Source of the DNA: Rhizobium sp. 11515TR
GTDB lineage: Bacteria > Pseudomonadota > Alphaproteobacteria > Rhizobiales > Rhizobiaceae
Direction of reading: 5' to 3'
Assembly (NCBI RefSeq): GCF_002277895.1
Contig: NZ_CP022998.1
Span: 62,001-126,000, forward strand
Length of the DNA: 64,000 nt
The translations under genes and the position numbers were made by a program. The notes below the pieces were generated by a model that was not told where the DNA came from, did no database searches, and saw only the letters and a program-made list of their open reading frames with translations. Positions 37,092 through 46,790 of this stretch are shown here, in pieces; the stretch's first letter is position 1; each line of letters begins with the position of its first letter.

Positions 37092-38543
37092 TTGAAGCCA
37101 ATCGTTGAAGAGCCGCGCAAAGCCGGCCACACAAAATCCGCATCCTCGATCCGCTGGGCCCTTGCCAGCCTGTCGCTCTCCATGCTGATGCCCTCGCTCG
37201 ATACCAGCATTGCCAATGTCGGGCTGCCGACGCTCGCTCGGACATTCGGCGCATCCTTCCAACAAGTGCAATGGATCGTGCTCGCCTATCTCCTTGCCAT
37301 TACCACGCTGATCGTCAGCGTCGGAAAGTTGGGTGACATTTTCGGCCGGCGGCGCCTGCTGCTGATCGGCATAAGCCTCTTTACCCTCGCCTCGCTCTTC
37401 TGCGGCATCGCACCGACCCTCTGGCTGTTGCTGGCCGCCAGAGCCTTTCAAGGCCTCGGCGCCGCCATGATGATGGCGCTGGCGATAGCAATGGTCGGCG
37501 AAACCGTGCCGAAAGAGCGGACGGGCAGCGCCATGGGCTTGCTCGGCACCATGTCTGCGATCGGCACTACGCTCGGCCCGTCGCTCGGCGGCATCTTGAT
37601 CGCCAGCTTCGGCTGGGAGACCATTTTCCTCGTCAATGTGCCGCTCGGGATCGCAAACTTCCTGCTCGCCGCCTGCTTCCTGCCGGCGGATCGCCGGCAC
37701 AGGAAGGTAAGCCAGGGGCGGCTGGATATGATCGGCACTTTGCTGCTGGCGCTGACGCTGGCCGCCTATGCGCTGGCGATGACAATCGGGCATGGAAGCT
37801 TTGGCGCCTTGAATATGGGTCTGCTGCTGGCCACGGCTTCAGGCATCGCTCTGTTTGCCTTCACTGAGACGAAGGTGAAGTCGCCGCTATTGCATCTTTC
37901 CATGTTTCACGATCGTAAGCTCAGCACGGGCCTTGCCATGAGCACTCTCGTTTCCACTGTCATCATGGCAACGCTGGTGGTCGGTCCCTTCTATCTCTCT
38001 CGCAGCCTTGGCTTCGATGCAGCCCATGTCGGTGCCATCATGTCCTCCGGCCCGCTGGTGTCGGCGCTGACGGGGGTACCGGCCGGCCGCATTGTCGATC
38101 GCTTCGGCGCCCAGCGCGTGACCACGACGGGTCTTGCGGGCATGATTGTCGGCCTCTTCCTGATAGTGATGCTGCAAGGCAGATTCGGAGCCGCCGGCTA
38201 TATCGGCCCGCTCGTTATCGTGACCGCAAACTATGCGCTCTTTCAGGCGTCCAACAACACCACCATCATGAAGGACATAAACGCGGAGCAGCGTGGCGTG
38301 ATTTCCGGTATGTTGAGCCTGTCGCGAAATCTCGGCCTGATTACAGGCGCCGCCGTCATGGGTGCGATCTTCACATTCGCCTCCGGCGCCGCCGACATCA
38401 CGGCGGCGCATCCGGAAGCAGTGGCGAGCGGAATGCAGACCACCTTTGCGGTGGCCGCTCTGCTGATCGTTGGGACTTTGGCTATAGCACTTGCCGGCTC
38501 TGCTTATGCGAAGCGCGCACCTCTTTCAGAGGAGGCGCTATAA
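37092..38543 (+). CDS. MFS drug exporter, DHA2 (14-TMS) family
   Basis: A 483-residue protein with about 14 transmembrane helices. Helix 1 contains MLMPSLDTSIANVGLPTLA, the DHA2 motif with Asp, followed by the motif A loop GKLGDIFGRRRLLL and motif C around GTTLGPSLGG. I chose a TTG start at 37092 because GGAG lies six bases upstream; an open GTG at 37020 would add 24 residues without a ribosome site. It is probably regulated by the divergent LysR protein. Confidence 0.88.
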   Translation: MKPIVEEPRKAGHTKSASSIRWALASLSLSMLMPSLDTSIANVGLPTLARTFGASFQQVQWIVLAYLLAITTLIVSVGKLGDIFGRRRLLLIGISLFTLASLFCGIAPTLWLLLAARAFQGLGAAMMMALAIAMVGETVPKERTGSAMGLLGTMSAIGTTLGPSLGGILIASFGWETIFLVNVPLGIANFLLAACFLPADRRHRKVSQGRLDMIGTLLLALTLAAYALAMTIGHGSFGALNMGLLLATASGIALFAFTETKVKSPLLHLSMFHDRKLSTGLAMSTLVSTVIMATLVVGPFYLSRSLGFDAAHVGAIMSSGPLVSALTGVPAGRIVDRFGAQRVTTTGLAGMIVGLFLIVMLQGRFGAAGYIGPLVIVTANYALFQASNNTTIMKDINAEQRGVISGMLSLSRNLGLITGAAVMGAIFTFASGAADITAAHPEAVASGMQTTFAVAALLIVGTLAIALAGSAYAKRAPLSEEAL

Positions 38544-38552
38544 TCGGCTTAT

Positions 38553-38585
38553 AGAAAAAGGCCGGATGCAAATGCTTCCGGCCTT
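38553..38585 (-). terminator. terminator of the aldo/keto reductase gene
   Basis: A 9-bp stem AAGGCCGGA/TCCGGCCTT. On the minus strand it is followed by TTTTCTAT. It lies between convergent genes and may work in both directions. Confidence 0.85.
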
Positions 38586-38605
38586 CCAGAGTTCAATTTC
38601 TGAAA

Positions 38606-39436
38606 TCAGAAACTCGCCGTCAGCGGGTCCGGCCCGATGCGGCCACTGGCCGAATCGAGCTTGGCCATCTCGGCCAGATCGTCGCCTTCGAGCTTGAAGT
38701 CAAAGACGTTGAGGTTTTCCTCGATGCGGCTCGGCGTCACCGATTTCGGGATGACGATCAGGCCGTTGTCGATGTGCCAGCGGATGATGATCTGCGCCGG
38801 GGTGCGGCCATGCTTGGCGGCGATCTTGCCGATGACAGCATTGCCGAGAAGCTTGCCCTGACCGAGCGGGCTCCAGGATTCGGTCTTGATGCCGAGCTTG
38901 TCATGAACCGCACGCAGTTCCGTCTGCTGGAAGGTGGGATGCAGCTCGATCTGGTTCAGCACAGGCGTCACGCCGGTCTCGCCGATGATACGTTCGAGAT
39001 GCGCGGCGGCAAAATTGGAAACGCCGATCGAACGGGCGCGGCCTTCTTCCTTCAGGCGCACGAAAGCCTTCCAAGTGTCGAGATAACGGTTGCGGTGCGG
39101 CGACGGCCAGTGGATCAGGTAGAGGTCGATATAGTCGGTGCCGAGCCTTTTCAGGCTTTCATCGAAGGCCTTCAGCGTGGAATCGAAGCCCTGCGCCTCG
39201 TTCCAGAGCTTGGTTGTGAGATAGATATCCTTGCGGGCAACGCCGGACTGCCGCACGCCTTCGCCAACGCCATCTTCGTTGGCATAGATGGCTGCGGTAT
39301 CGATATGGCGATAGCCGGCTTTCAAAGCCGTGCTGACGGCCATCGGCGCGACATTCTCCGGTGTCTGCCAGACGCCGAGGCCGACCTGCGGAATGGAATT
39401 GCCGTCATTGAACGTAATTGTCGGTTGCGTAGTCAC
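38606..39436 (-). CDS. aldo/keto reductase (2,5-diketo-D-gluconate reductase-like)
   Basis: A 276-residue AKR with an intact catalytic tetrad: Asp46 and Tyr51 in HIDTAAIYANEDG, Lys76 in TTKLWN, His109 in LIHWP. The NADPH-binding IPKSVTPSRIEENLNVFDF is near the C-terminus. The group reduces diketogluconate, methylglyoxal and other carbonyls; the physiological substrate is unknown. It is monocistronic with its own terminator. Confidence 0.93.
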   Translation of the reverse strand: MTTQPTITFNDGNSIPQVGLGVWQTPENVAPMAVSTALKAGYRHIDTAAIYANEDGVGEGVRQSGVARKDIYLTTKLWNEAQGFDSTLKAFDESLKRLGTDYIDLYLIHWPSPHRNRYLDTWKAFVRLKEEGRARSIGVSNFAAAHLERIIGETGVTPVLNQIELHPTFQQTELRAVHDKLGIKTESWSPLGQGKLLGNAVIGKIAAKHGRTPAQIIIRWHIDNGLIVIPKSVTPSRIEENLNVFDFKLEGDDLAEMAKLDSASGRIGPDPLTASF

Positions 39437-39581
39437 GATAAGTCTCCAAAGGATGAGAAGCGGGTGGAGTGAAGGCGTGATTTAAATTCTAAAAGAAAAG
39501 GGGTCGGTCTGGTCCGCAAAGGCGCACCGGTCGAAATCCCATATAATGGAGAATATCGGGATGTTAACCCCGGGCGTCCTT

Positions 39582-40166
39582 TCAGACAACCCGGACGGTC
39601 GTACCTCTTCGCAGCGATGGCAGAATGCGCTTCATGTCGCGCAGGCTCACGGCAACACACCCGGCCGTCGGCTCGTATCCCGGCCTGATCAGGTGAAAGA
39701 AGATCGCCGAGCCGCGGTTGCGCCTGCGAGAGCTCACATTCCAGTCGAGCACTAGGCAGACGTCGTAGAGGCCGTCGCCCCGCCGCAATTCCTCGTGGCT
39801 CGGCCTGAAAGGCGCCTTCACCAGCCTGTTGTAGTTGGGATCGTCGGGTTGGTCACACCAGAGCATATCCTTCCGGATGTGCCGCATCGGCAAGGCCGTC
39901 CGCAGAAAGCGGACCCGATCGCCGCGCGTGAAGCCGTAAAGCAACTTCATATCCGCGATGGGTGTCGCGCCGTCGCCTTCGCGCTTCAATATGCTGCGTC
40001 CGGATCGGCCGATCGCCGCCGGTACCGTCATGCCCCCGACCTGCACCAGCGCCCGCGTTTTCTTACCCGGCTGAGGACGCACGACGATCGTCGAAGCGGT
40101 CCGCCTGGCCCCCGCCCTTGTCTTTTGCATTTTCCTCACATGTTTTTGCTTTGCGCGTGATTTCAT
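39582..40166 (-). CDS. L,D-transpeptidase-like (YkuD-domain) protein
   Basis: A 194-residue protein with a very basic N-terminus and a YkuD-like domain. The signature is FHLIRPGYEPTAGCVAVS, giving His158 and the nucleophile Cys170. Residues around MPMRHIRKDMLWCDQPDDPNYN form the usual upstream block. No signal peptide is obvious, and the usual SxGCxR becomes TAGCVA, so it belongs to the divergent cytoplasmic-looking subgroup. A Met at 40130 with GAGGA closer by is an alternative start. Confidence 0.82.
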   Translation of the reverse strand: MKSRAKQKHVRKMQKTRAGARRTASTIVVRPQPGKKTRALVQVGGMTVPAAIGRSGRSILKREGDGATPIADMKLLYGFTRGDRVRFLRTALPMRHIRKDMLWCDQPDDPNYNRLVKAPFRPSHEELRRGDGLYDVCLVLDWNVSSRRRNRGSAIFFHLIRPGYEPTAGCVAVSLRDMKRILPSLRRGTTVRVV

Positions 40167-40278
40167 TTGAAATCATAGCAGTTTCAACCAAACGACCAAG
40201 CCTGAGCCGTGTCGCGACTTGCTAAAAATGCAATTTGGCGTAGGACTTAAGTGGGATTAGAACGAGGATCCGAACGGC

Positions 40279-40962
40279 ATGACCGCACGCACCATTCTCC
40301 TGGTGGACGATGACAACGACCTGCGTGAAATGTTGGTCGAGCAATTATCGCTTTACGAGGAATTCAACGTCCTGCAGGAAGTGACTGCCGGAAAGGGCGT
40401 GCAGACGGCACGCACCGTACCCGTCGATCTCCTCATCATGGATGTCGGCCTGCCCGATATGGACGGCCGCGAGGCCGTGAAGCTGCTGCGCAAGAACGGC
40501 TTCAAGCCGCCGATCATCATGCTGACAGGTCATGACACGGATTCCGACACCATCCTCGGCCTCGAAGCCGGCGCCAACGACTATGTGACGAAGCCCTTCC
40601 GCTTCGCCGTGCTGCTCGCCCGCATTCGCGCGCAACTGCGCCAGCACGAGCAGAGCGAAGACGCGACCTTCACGGTGGGCCGCTACCTCTTCAAGCCGAG
40701 CCAGAAGCTTTTGACGACCGAAGACGGACAAAAGATCCGCCTGACGGAAAAGGAAGCCGCTATCATCCGCTATCTCTATCGCGCCGACCAGAAGGTCGTG
40801 ACCCGCGATATCCTTCTCGAAGAGGTCTGGGGCTACAATTCCGGCGTGACCACCCATACGCTCGAAACCCATGTCTACCGCCTTCGCCAGAAGATCGAGC
40901 GCGACCCCTCCAACGCTGAAATCCTGGTAACGGAAAACGGCGGCTACAAGATCATTCCATAG
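40279..40962 (+). CDS. OmpR-family response regulator (CenR/OtpR-like)
   Basis: A 227-residue regulator. The receiver domain has the acidic pocket Asp10-Asp12, phosphoacceptor Asp55 in LLIMDVGLPD, Thr83 and Lys105. The C-terminal winged helix runs from about 130, with LTEKEAAIIRYLYRADQKVVTRDILLEEVWGY. The order regulator plus a cyclic-nucleotide-binding protein 7 bp downstream matches the Brucella otpR locus, whose regulator is the CenR-type cell-envelope/cell-cycle regulator. The identification as CenR is by context and not certain. No histidine kinase is adjacent. Confidence 0.88.
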   Translation: MTARTILLVDDDNDLREMLVEQLSLYEEFNVLQEVTAGKGVQTARTVPVDLLIMDVGLPDMDGREAVKLLRKNGFKPPIIMLTGHDTDSDTILGLEAGANDYVTKPFRFAVLLARIRAQLRQHEQSEDATFTVGRYLFKPSQKLLTTEDGQKIRLTEKEAAIIRYLYRADQKVVTRDILLEEVWGYNSGVTTHTLETHVYRLRQKIERDPSNAEILVTENGGYKIIP

Positions 40963-40969
40963 GCGATCG

Positions 40970-41425
40970 ATGGCGCTGAACGACGATATCCGACTGCTGT
41001 CGCAACTGCCGCTGTTTCATGGCATGGGCGATGAGCCGCTGCGGCTGATCGCCTTCGGCGCGGATCGCCGCCATGTGAATGAGGGCCAGACGCTGTTCCG
41101 GGAAAAATCGCCGGCCGAATGCGCCTATGTCATCACGCGCGGCAGTTTCGAGCTCAGCACCATCGATGCCGATGGCCAGAAGCAGGTGGAAGCGATGGTC
41201 CAGGCAGGCACCATGCTGTCGGAACTGGCGATGGTAACGTTGGTGGAGCGGAAATATACGGCTGTCGCCGCCGAAGAATCCGACGTGATCCGCATCACGC
41301 GCGCCCTCTTCCATCGGCTGATCGAGGAATATCCGGACGCCGGCCTGCTGATCCAGAACCGTATCCGCGAAAACTTCGCCGCCCTTGCCAGACAGGCAGC
41401 CGCAATGCTCGGCCGCTTTTCCTGA
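40970..41425 (+). CDS. cyclic-nucleotide-binding domain protein (cAMP-kinase regulatory-subunit-like)
   Basis: A 151-residue protein that is almost entirely one cNMP-binding beta-barrel. It begins LLSQLPLFHGMGDEPLRLIAFGADRRHVNEGQTLFREKS and has a ligand pocket around GTMLSELAMVT (residues 77-87). It lacks the HTH of Crp, so it is not a DNA-binding regulator on its own. It is encoded 7 bp after the response regulator and is probably its functional partner or a second-messenger input. Confidence 0.88.
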   Translation: MALNDDIRLLSQLPLFHGMGDEPLRLIAFGADRRHVNEGQTLFREKSPAECAYVITRGSFELSTIDADGQKQVEAMVQAGTMLSELAMVTLVERKYTAVAAEESDVIRITRALFHRLIEEYPDAGLLIQNRIRENFAALARQAAAMLGRFS

Positions 41426-41446
41426 CAGCAAAGCCAGAATTTCAAT

Positions 41447-41773
41447 TTAGAGCTCGATGGCGGTCTTCTTCGAAGAGACCGGCGGTGAAATCGGCCGGGA
41501 TTGACGTAAGGCGTCTTGGAATCCTCGAACCAGTTTCCATGCGTTGGGATCGTAGATCCCTGCCTCATGTGCAGCACTGAGATCACTTGAGGATTGAAAA
41601 CCTGCAGCTTTGGCGTCGTACTCCATCTTGTTCGAAACGGTGAGCTGCGCAACAAACGCCAGAACGGCAATCAACCATCCAAAGAGCCGATGTCCCTTCC
41701 TAAATAGTCCGCGTGAGATGCCGTAGAACATGATGAAAATGAGCACGACAATCAATGCTAGCATAGGTGACAT
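41447..41773 (-). CDS. small membrane protein of unknown function
   Basis: A 108-residue protein with two hydrophobic segments (about 3-20 and 30-47) and a polar C-terminal half containing AAHEAGIYDPNAWKLVRG. I recognise no family. Starts at 41773 (ATG), 41779 (TTG) or 41764 are all possible and none has a good ribosome site. The composition is protein-like, so I think it is real. Confidence 0.55.
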   Translation of the reverse strand: MSPMLALIVVLIFIMFYGISRGLFRKGHRLFGWLIAVLAFVAQLTVSNKMEYDAKAAGFQSSSDLSAAHEAGIYDPNAWKLVRGFQDALRQSRPISPPVSSKKTAIEL

Positions 41774-42034
41774 GAACAACCGCGCAGTTGGAAGGAGTCG
41801 AATTTATCGCAAAAGCATACTGAATTCTCCATATTCTACCATACCGCGAACGCCGCCAAAAAAGAGTGCGGTTAACGGACGCTGAATGCCGCATCGCAAA
41901 ACCTCGACGACTATCTAGCAACCGACCATGCGTTCGCCCGGCACTTCCCGCATAAATAGATACGGTGAGAAGCCGCTTCGCGCCCTGATCCGCTAGCGCT
42001 TGAAACCAGTAAGGGGATTTTCGTCTCGGCAAAT

Positions 42035-42838
42035 CTATAGATTGAAATGCGCCACGACCGGCACATGGTCGGACGGACGGTCCCAGCCGCGCGCGGCTTT
42101 CAGGATCTCGATGCGCTGCAGATGCGGGCCAAGATCGGAGGAGGACCAGATGTGGTCGAGGCGGCGGCCGCGGTCGGCAGCCTCCCAATCCTTGGCGCGA
42201 TAGCTCCACCACGTATAGAGCTTCTCGCTTGCCGGCACCTGCTGGCGCATCAGGTCGAGCCAGGCGCCGCGCTTCATCACCTCGAGCAGCCCTTCGGTCT
42301 CCACTGGCGTATGGCTGACGATCTTCAGGAGCTGCTTGTGCGACCAGACGTCGTGCTCCAGCGGCGCGATATTGAGATCGCCAACGAGGATCGCGGAGGT
42401 GTTCTGCTCGGCATTGGCATGCAGCTTCTTCATCTCCTCGATGAAATCGAGCTTGTGACCGAATTTTGGATTGATTGTGCGATCCGGCTCGTCACCGCCG
42501 GCCGGAACATAGAAATTGTGCAGGCGGATGCGCCGGCCACCGCGCTCGAAGATGGCCGAGATATGCCTGCTGTCGCCGACATTGCAATAATTCTGGCGAT
42601 GATCCTCGGTCAGCGGGAAACGCGAGGCGATGGCCACCCCATGATAGCCCTTCTGGCCATGAATGATGATGTGCTCATAGCCAAGCGCGCGGAGCGGCGC
42701 GTGAGGGAAAAGCTCGTTCGGAACCTTGGTTTCCTGCAGGCAGAGAATATCGGGCCGGGCCTGCATGACGAATTGCTCGACGATCGGCATACGCAGCCGC
42801 ACCGAATTGATGTTCCAGGTCGCAATCGAAAATCCCAT
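42035..42838 (-). CDS. xthA: exodeoxyribonuclease III
   Basis: A 267-residue AP-endonuclease-family enzyme. The motifs are IATWNINSVRLR (5-16), LCLQETKV with the metal ligand Glu36, VGDLNIAP with the Asp/Asn pair, and the C-terminal SDHVPVVA. It acts in base excision repair. The start at 42838 gives the family N-terminus; the open frame upstream is the palindromic repeat, not protein. The repeat begins 18 nt upstream, leaving only the ribosome site AAGGAAAAGG. Confidence 0.95.
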   Translation of the reverse strand: MGFSIATWNINSVRLRMPIVEQFVMQARPDILCLQETKVPNELFPHAPLRALGYEHIIIHGQKGYHGVAIASRFPLTEDHRQNYCNVGDSRHISAIFERGGRRIRLHNFYVPAGGDEPDRTINPKFGHKLDFIEEMKKLHANAEQNTSAILVGDLNIAPLEHDVWSHKQLLKIVSHTPVETEGLLEVMKRGAWLDLMRQQVPASEKLYTWWSYRAKDWEAADRGRRLDHIWSSSDLGPHLQRIEILKAARGWDRPSDHVPVVAHFNL

Positions 42839-42856
42839 GCCCGAGCCTTTTCCTTG

Positions 42857-42911
42857 GAGCAATTCGAGGAAAAGTGCGCAGCGGTTTTCCGTCCGGAATT
42901 GCGTCAAAACA
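42857..42911. repeat. short palindromic intergenic repeat, family A, copy 2
   Basis: Same arms as the copy at 1041 (GCAATTC...GGAATTGC, with GGAAAAG and GGTTTTCC inside). It starts 18 nt upstream of the xthA start codon, the same distance as copy 1 from phhB. Confidence 0.82.
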
Positions 42912-43042
42912 GACAGCCGGAGCGATTCGGCGATTCGATGAATCACCGGTCTCTCTCCGGTCAGCGTAAGGCTTTAGACCGGCTGTAGCGGAAAGAAAAG
43001 CGCCATTCGCGGCTTACCTGTGGCGCAGGATGGAAGCGACGC

Positions 43043-43711
43043 TTAGCGCGTATAGTCGATGCGGAAAACACTGTCGTCGAAGGCGACGTTCGTCTTCACA
43101 TTGTTGATGATGACGTCGGTCGTCTTGCCCTGCGGATCGATGACGGTCCATTGGCGCAGGTCGTAGCTCTTCGAATCAAAGATCATCGTGATGGTGGAAT
43201 CGCCGAAGACAGTTCGGTTGCCGAGTGTGATCTTGGTCAGATCCGGCTGCGAATCGACGTTGCGCACCATGTCGGCCGAGAGGTCGATCTTGTTGGCCAG
43301 CAGCAGGCTCAGCGGCGTCTTCGATAGCTGATACATGTTCCTCGTCTGCGTCTGATCGTTGATGACCTGTACGTTATTACCGTCGCAGATCACGCGCATG
43401 CGCGACGGCGGATCGTAGTTGAAACGCATCTTGCCGGGCCGCTGGATAAAGAATGCGCCGCTCATCTGATCGCCGCGCGGTCCGATCTGCAGGAAGCCGC
43501 CCTTCATCGACTTGATGGACGAGAAATGATCGGCAATGGCCTGGGCGATACCGGGATTGAGGGTAGCTGCAGCTGTTTGCGTCTGGGCCTGAGCCTGTGC
43601 GAAAGCCGAAACCGGCAGAGCGCCTGCCGCGCCGACCGCAAGCGCAGCGCCGAGAAGGTGCCGGCGGGTCAGGGAAAGTCGGCTGGACGGCTGCGCATCA
43701 AACTTTGTCAT
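43043..43711 (-). CDS. lolA: outer-membrane lipoprotein carrier LolA-like protein
   Basis: A 222-residue periplasmic LolA-fold protein. The first 38 residues form a signal peptide with the twin-arginine-like motif LTRRHLLG before a hydrophobic stretch and AFAQA. The mature part contains KGGFLQIGPRGDQMSGAFFIQRPGKMRFNYDPPS, the LolA hallmark. It shuttles lipoproteins across the periplasm. The start at 43711 is chosen because AAGGAG lies six bases upstream. It lies next to ftsK, as in many proteobacteria. Confidence 0.9.
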   Translation of the reverse strand: MTKFDAQPSSRLSLTRRHLLGAALAVGAAGALPVSAFAQAQAQTQTAAATLNPGIAQAIADHFSSIKSMKGGFLQIGPRGDQMSGAFFIQRPGKMRFNYDPPSRMRVICDGNNVQVINDQTQTRNMYQLSKTPLSLLLANKIDLSADMVRNVDSQPDLTKITLGNRTVFGDSTITMIFDSKSYDLRQWTVIDPQGKTTDVIINNVKTNVAFDDSVFRIDYTR

Positions 43712-43847
43712 CGAATTCTCCTTCATGCTTCGTCCATGGCGCGCAAAATCGGCGTCTTCATGGCGCAACGGCCCAGGGCCGGTAAGGGGCTGCGATCAAA
43801 TTTCCCTGAACATAGACGAGATATGCGACACGGAAAGGCAGGTTGCC

Positions 43848-46517
43848 TCAGCGATCGAGAATATCGGCCTCGGTGGGAACGAGGATTTCGCGCTTGCCGG
43901 CGTGGTTGGCCGGGCCGATCACGCCTTCCTGCTCCATGCGCTCGATCAGCGACGCCGCGCGATTGTAGCCGATGCCGAGACGCCGTTGGATATAGGAGGT
44001 CGAAGCCTTGCCGTCGCGCAGCACGATCGCAACCGCCTGATCGTAGGGATCTTCTGAATCCGATAGATTGGAAGTGCCGACCGGACCGTGCCCGTCATCA
44101 TCCTCGTCGTCATCGGCGGTGATGGCATCGAGATATTGCGGCGCGCCCTGTGTCTTCAGATAAGCGACGATATCCTCCACCTCGCCATCGGAAACGAAGG
44201 GGCCGTGAACGCGCTGGATGCGCCCGCCGCCGGCCATGTAGAGCATATCGCCCATGCCGAGGAGTTGTTCGGCACCCTGCTCACCGAGGATCGTGCGGCT
44301 ATCGATCTTCGAGGTCACCTGGAAGGAGATGCGCGTCGGGAAGTTTGCCTTGATCGTGCCGGTGATGACGTCGACCGACGGACGCTGCGTCGCCATGATG
44401 ACATGGATGCCGGCCGCACGCGCCATCTGCGCCAGACGCTGAACGGCACCTTCGATATCCTTGCCGGCGACCATCATCAGATCGGCCATTTCGTCGATGA
44501 TGACGACGATGTAGGGCATCGGCTTCAGATCGAATTCTTCCGTCTCGTAGATCGCCTCGCCGGTCTGGCGGTCGAAGCCGGTCTGCACCGTGCGGCTGAT
44601 CGCCTCTCCCTTGGCAACGGCCTGCTCGACGCGGCTGTTGAAGCCGTCGATGTTGCGCACGCCGATCTTCGACATCTTCTTATAGCGCTCTTCCATCTCG
44701 CGGACGGTCCATTTGAGCGCAACGACGGCCTTCTTCGGATCCGTGACGACGGGCGACAGAAGATGCGGAATGCCGTCATAGACGGAGAGTTCGAGCATCT
44801 TCGGATCGATCATGATCAGGCGGCACTGTTCCGGCGTCATGCGATAGAGCAGCGACAGGATCATGGTGTTGATGGCGACGGATTTACCCGAACCGGTCGT
44901 ACCGGCCACGAGCAGATGTGGCATCTTGGCGAGATCGGCAATGACGGGCTCGCCGCCGATCGTCTTGCCGAGCGACATGGCAAGCTTCGCCTTGGAGGTC
45001 TCGAAATCGCGGCTGGCGATGAGTTCGCGCAGATAGACCGTTTCGCGCGTCGAGTTCGGCAGCTCGATGCCGATGGCGTTGCGGCCGGGCACGACGGCGA
45101 CGCGCGCAGCAATCGCGCTCATCGAACGTGCAATGTCATCGGCAAGGCCGATGACGCGGGACGACTTGATGCCGGGCGCCGGCTCCAACTCGTAAAGCGT
45201 GACGACCGGTCCGGGCCGGACATGGATGATTTCGCCCTTGACGCCGAAATCCTCCAGCACGCCTTCGAGCATGCGGGCATTCTGTTCCAGCGCGTCGGCC
45301 GAGAGCGTCGCATCGCGGGCAACGGCCTTCGGCTCGGCAAGCAGATGGACGGCGGGAAGCTGGAAGCCATAGGGACGAATGAAGGAGGTCTGCGCCTCGC
45401 GTTCCGCCCGCGCACCCGGTTTCGGACGCGGCGCGGCAGGAGTGACACGATGGCCGGCAGCGGCTCCCTTTGGAGCAGCCGGGGCCAACGGCCACTCGTC
45501 ATCCTCATCGTCAGGCAGGATATCGGCAGGACGGCGCGGATCGCGATCATAGATCGAATCCTCGTCTTCATCCTCATCGTCACCGAGACTGATCGACGGC
45601 GCGGAAACGACGCGGCGCGCCGGACCATCCATGGACGGCTCCAGACGGTCCCCCCGAGCCATGGGTGCCTTGGCGCGCACCGGCTCGTTCAGCGTACCGA
45701 ATTCGTCGTCGTTGAAATCATAAGGTGCGTCGAAGGCATGGTCGCGGCGCTTGCGTGGACCCATGCCGAACAGCCGGCGCAGGCGAGCCTGAGTGTTGTA
45801 CCAGGCATGCATGACAGCGCCGAAGGCCATGAAATTGCCAAGGAAGCTGCCGCGGTCGTCATCCTCGTCCACGTCGCCCACCCGACGGGCGCGGCTGCGA
45901 GTTTCCTCGTAATCGTCCTCATCCTCCTCGTCTTCCACGAGATTTTCGCCGATGACGCCGGAGGCAAAGAGCATGAGCCAAATGGCCGGGACTGCGAGAA
46001 CCGAACCGATGATGATGGCGACGACACCGCTCGGATAGGTGCCGATAAAAAGGGCCGGAAGGCGTAGCAGAAGATCACCGACGACACCGCCGATGCCGTT
46101 GGGGATGGGCCAGGTGGGCGGCGCCGGAAAGCAGGCGATGGAGCCGGCCGCGACGATGCAACCGCCGAACCATGCGCCGAGGCGCGAGGGTACCCGATGA
46201 AGCTTGCGGTTGGTGATCAGCGCAAAGGCCCAGGCGACGACGGGCAGCATCGCCAGAAGCGAGGCAAGGCCGAACGACTGCATCATGATGTCGGCAAAGG
46301 CTGCGCCGGGAAAGCCGAGCAGGTTGGTCGGCGCATTGGCAGTTGCGTAGGAATAGCTGGGGTCCATGACGTTCCAGGTCGCCAGCGCTGCAACGGCAAG
46401 CGCCAGCAGGAACAGTATCGCGAAACCTGTCAGGCCCTTGACCTGACGCCAAACCACACTCGATAGCGATAAACGGTCGGGGCGACCGCTCAACGCCGCC
46501 GAATTGCTTCTGCCCAT
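43848..46517 (-). CDS. ftsK: DNA translocase FtsK
   Basis: An 889-residue protein. Four transmembrane helices lie in the first 190 residues, followed by a long acidic linker ([14 protein letters not shown] stretches) and the alpha/beta motor domain with Walker A GTTGSGKS and Walker [14 protein letters not shown]. The C-terminal gamma winged helix reads [27 protein letters not shown] and binds KOPS. It resolves chromosome dimers at the septum with XerCD. A perfect TTAA-N7-TTAA CtrA site lies about 90 bp upstream, which fits cell-cycle control. lolA follows downstream. Confidence 0.97.
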   Translation of the reverse strand: MGRSNSAALSGRPDRLSLSSVVWRQVKGLTGFAILFLLALAVAALATWNVMDPSYSYATANAPTNLLGFPGAAFADIMMQSFGLASLLAMLPVVAWAFALITNRKLHRVPSRLGAWFGGCIVAAGSIACFPAPPTWPIPNGIGGVVGDLLLRLPALFIGTYPSGVVAIIIGSVLAVPAIWLMLFASGVIGENLVEDEEDEDDYEETRSRARRVGDVDEDDDRGSFLGNFMAFGAVMHAWYNTQARLRRLFGMGPRKRRDHAFDAPYDFNDDEFGTLNEPVRAKAPMARGDRLEPSMDGPARRVVSAPSISLGDDEDEDEDSIYDRDPRRPADILPDDEDDEWPLAPAAPKGAAAGHRVTPAAPRPKPGARAEREAQTSFIRPYGFQLPAVHLLAEPKAVARDATLSADALEQNARMLEGVLEDFGVKGEIIHVRPGPVVTLYELEPAPGIKSSRVIGLADDIARSMSAIAARVAVVPGRNAIGIELPNSTRETVYLRELIASRDFETSKAKLAMSLGKTIGGEPVIADLAKMPHLLVAGTTGSGKSVAINTMILSLLYRMTPEQCRLIMIDPKMLELSVYDGIPHLLSPVVTDPKKAVVALKWTVREMEERYKKMSKIGVRNIDGFNSRVEQAVAKGEAISRTVQTGFDRQTGEAIYETEEFDLKPMPYIVVIIDEMADLMMVAGKDIEGAVQRLAQMARAAGIHVIMATQRPSVDVITGTIKANFPTRISFQVTSKIDSRTILGEQGAEQLLGMGDMLYMAGGGRIQRVHGPFVSDGEVEDIVAYLKTQGAPQYLDAITADDDEDDDGHGPVGTSNLSDSEDPYDQAVAIVLRDGKASTSYIQRRLGIGYNRAASLIERMEQEGVIGPANHAGKREILVPTEADILDR

Positions 46518-46605
46518 GATATCCAGCCCCGTTCCTGTCCAAAGCGCAAACGAATCGGTCTATGCCCACTCGCCGGCAGGTTAGCCATACCTAATCAGAG
46601 GAGGG

Positions 46606-46620
46606 TTAATGGCATGTTAA
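46606..46620 (-). promoter_or_regulatory. CtrA-binding site upstream of ftsK
   Basis: TTAA, seven bases, TTAA; on the minus strand the site reads TTAACATGCCATTAACC. It matches the CtrA full-site consensus of alphaproteobacteria and is 89-103 bp before the ftsK start. Confidence 0.7.
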
Positions 46621-46680
46621 CCATGCACGCCAACCTCATGAATCGCCTGTCGTCTGAAGAAAAATGGCTGCGCACGAACG

Positions 46681-46707
46681 AAAAGGGCCCGAACCAAGGT
46701 CCGGGCC
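46681..46707 (-). terminator. terminator in the amtB-ftsK gap
   Basis: GGCCCG pairs with CGGGCC (with further pairing inside), followed on the minus strand by CTTTTCG. It is probably the end of glnK-amtB transcription and insulates ftsK. Confidence 0.7.
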
Positions 46708-46751
46708 AAGGGCGCCTATTTACGATGAAATAGGACGCGACGGGATGTTGA

Positions 46752-46781
46752 GCGAAACCGGAGAGTTTGCTCCGGTTTCGC
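46752..46781. terminator. long stem-loop just after amtB
   Basis: A perfect 12-bp stem, GCGAAACCGGAG with its complement, with a six-base loop, begins 10 bp after the amtB stop. It lacks a T-run, so it may protect the mRNA end rather than terminate. Confidence 0.65.
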
Positions 46782-46790
46782 AAGCTCCAA

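Noticed and set aside
44088..46067. A 659-codon open frame antisense to ftsK.
   Set aside because: The complementary strand encodes FtsK with intact Walker motifs; the antisense composition is typical of a shadow frame.
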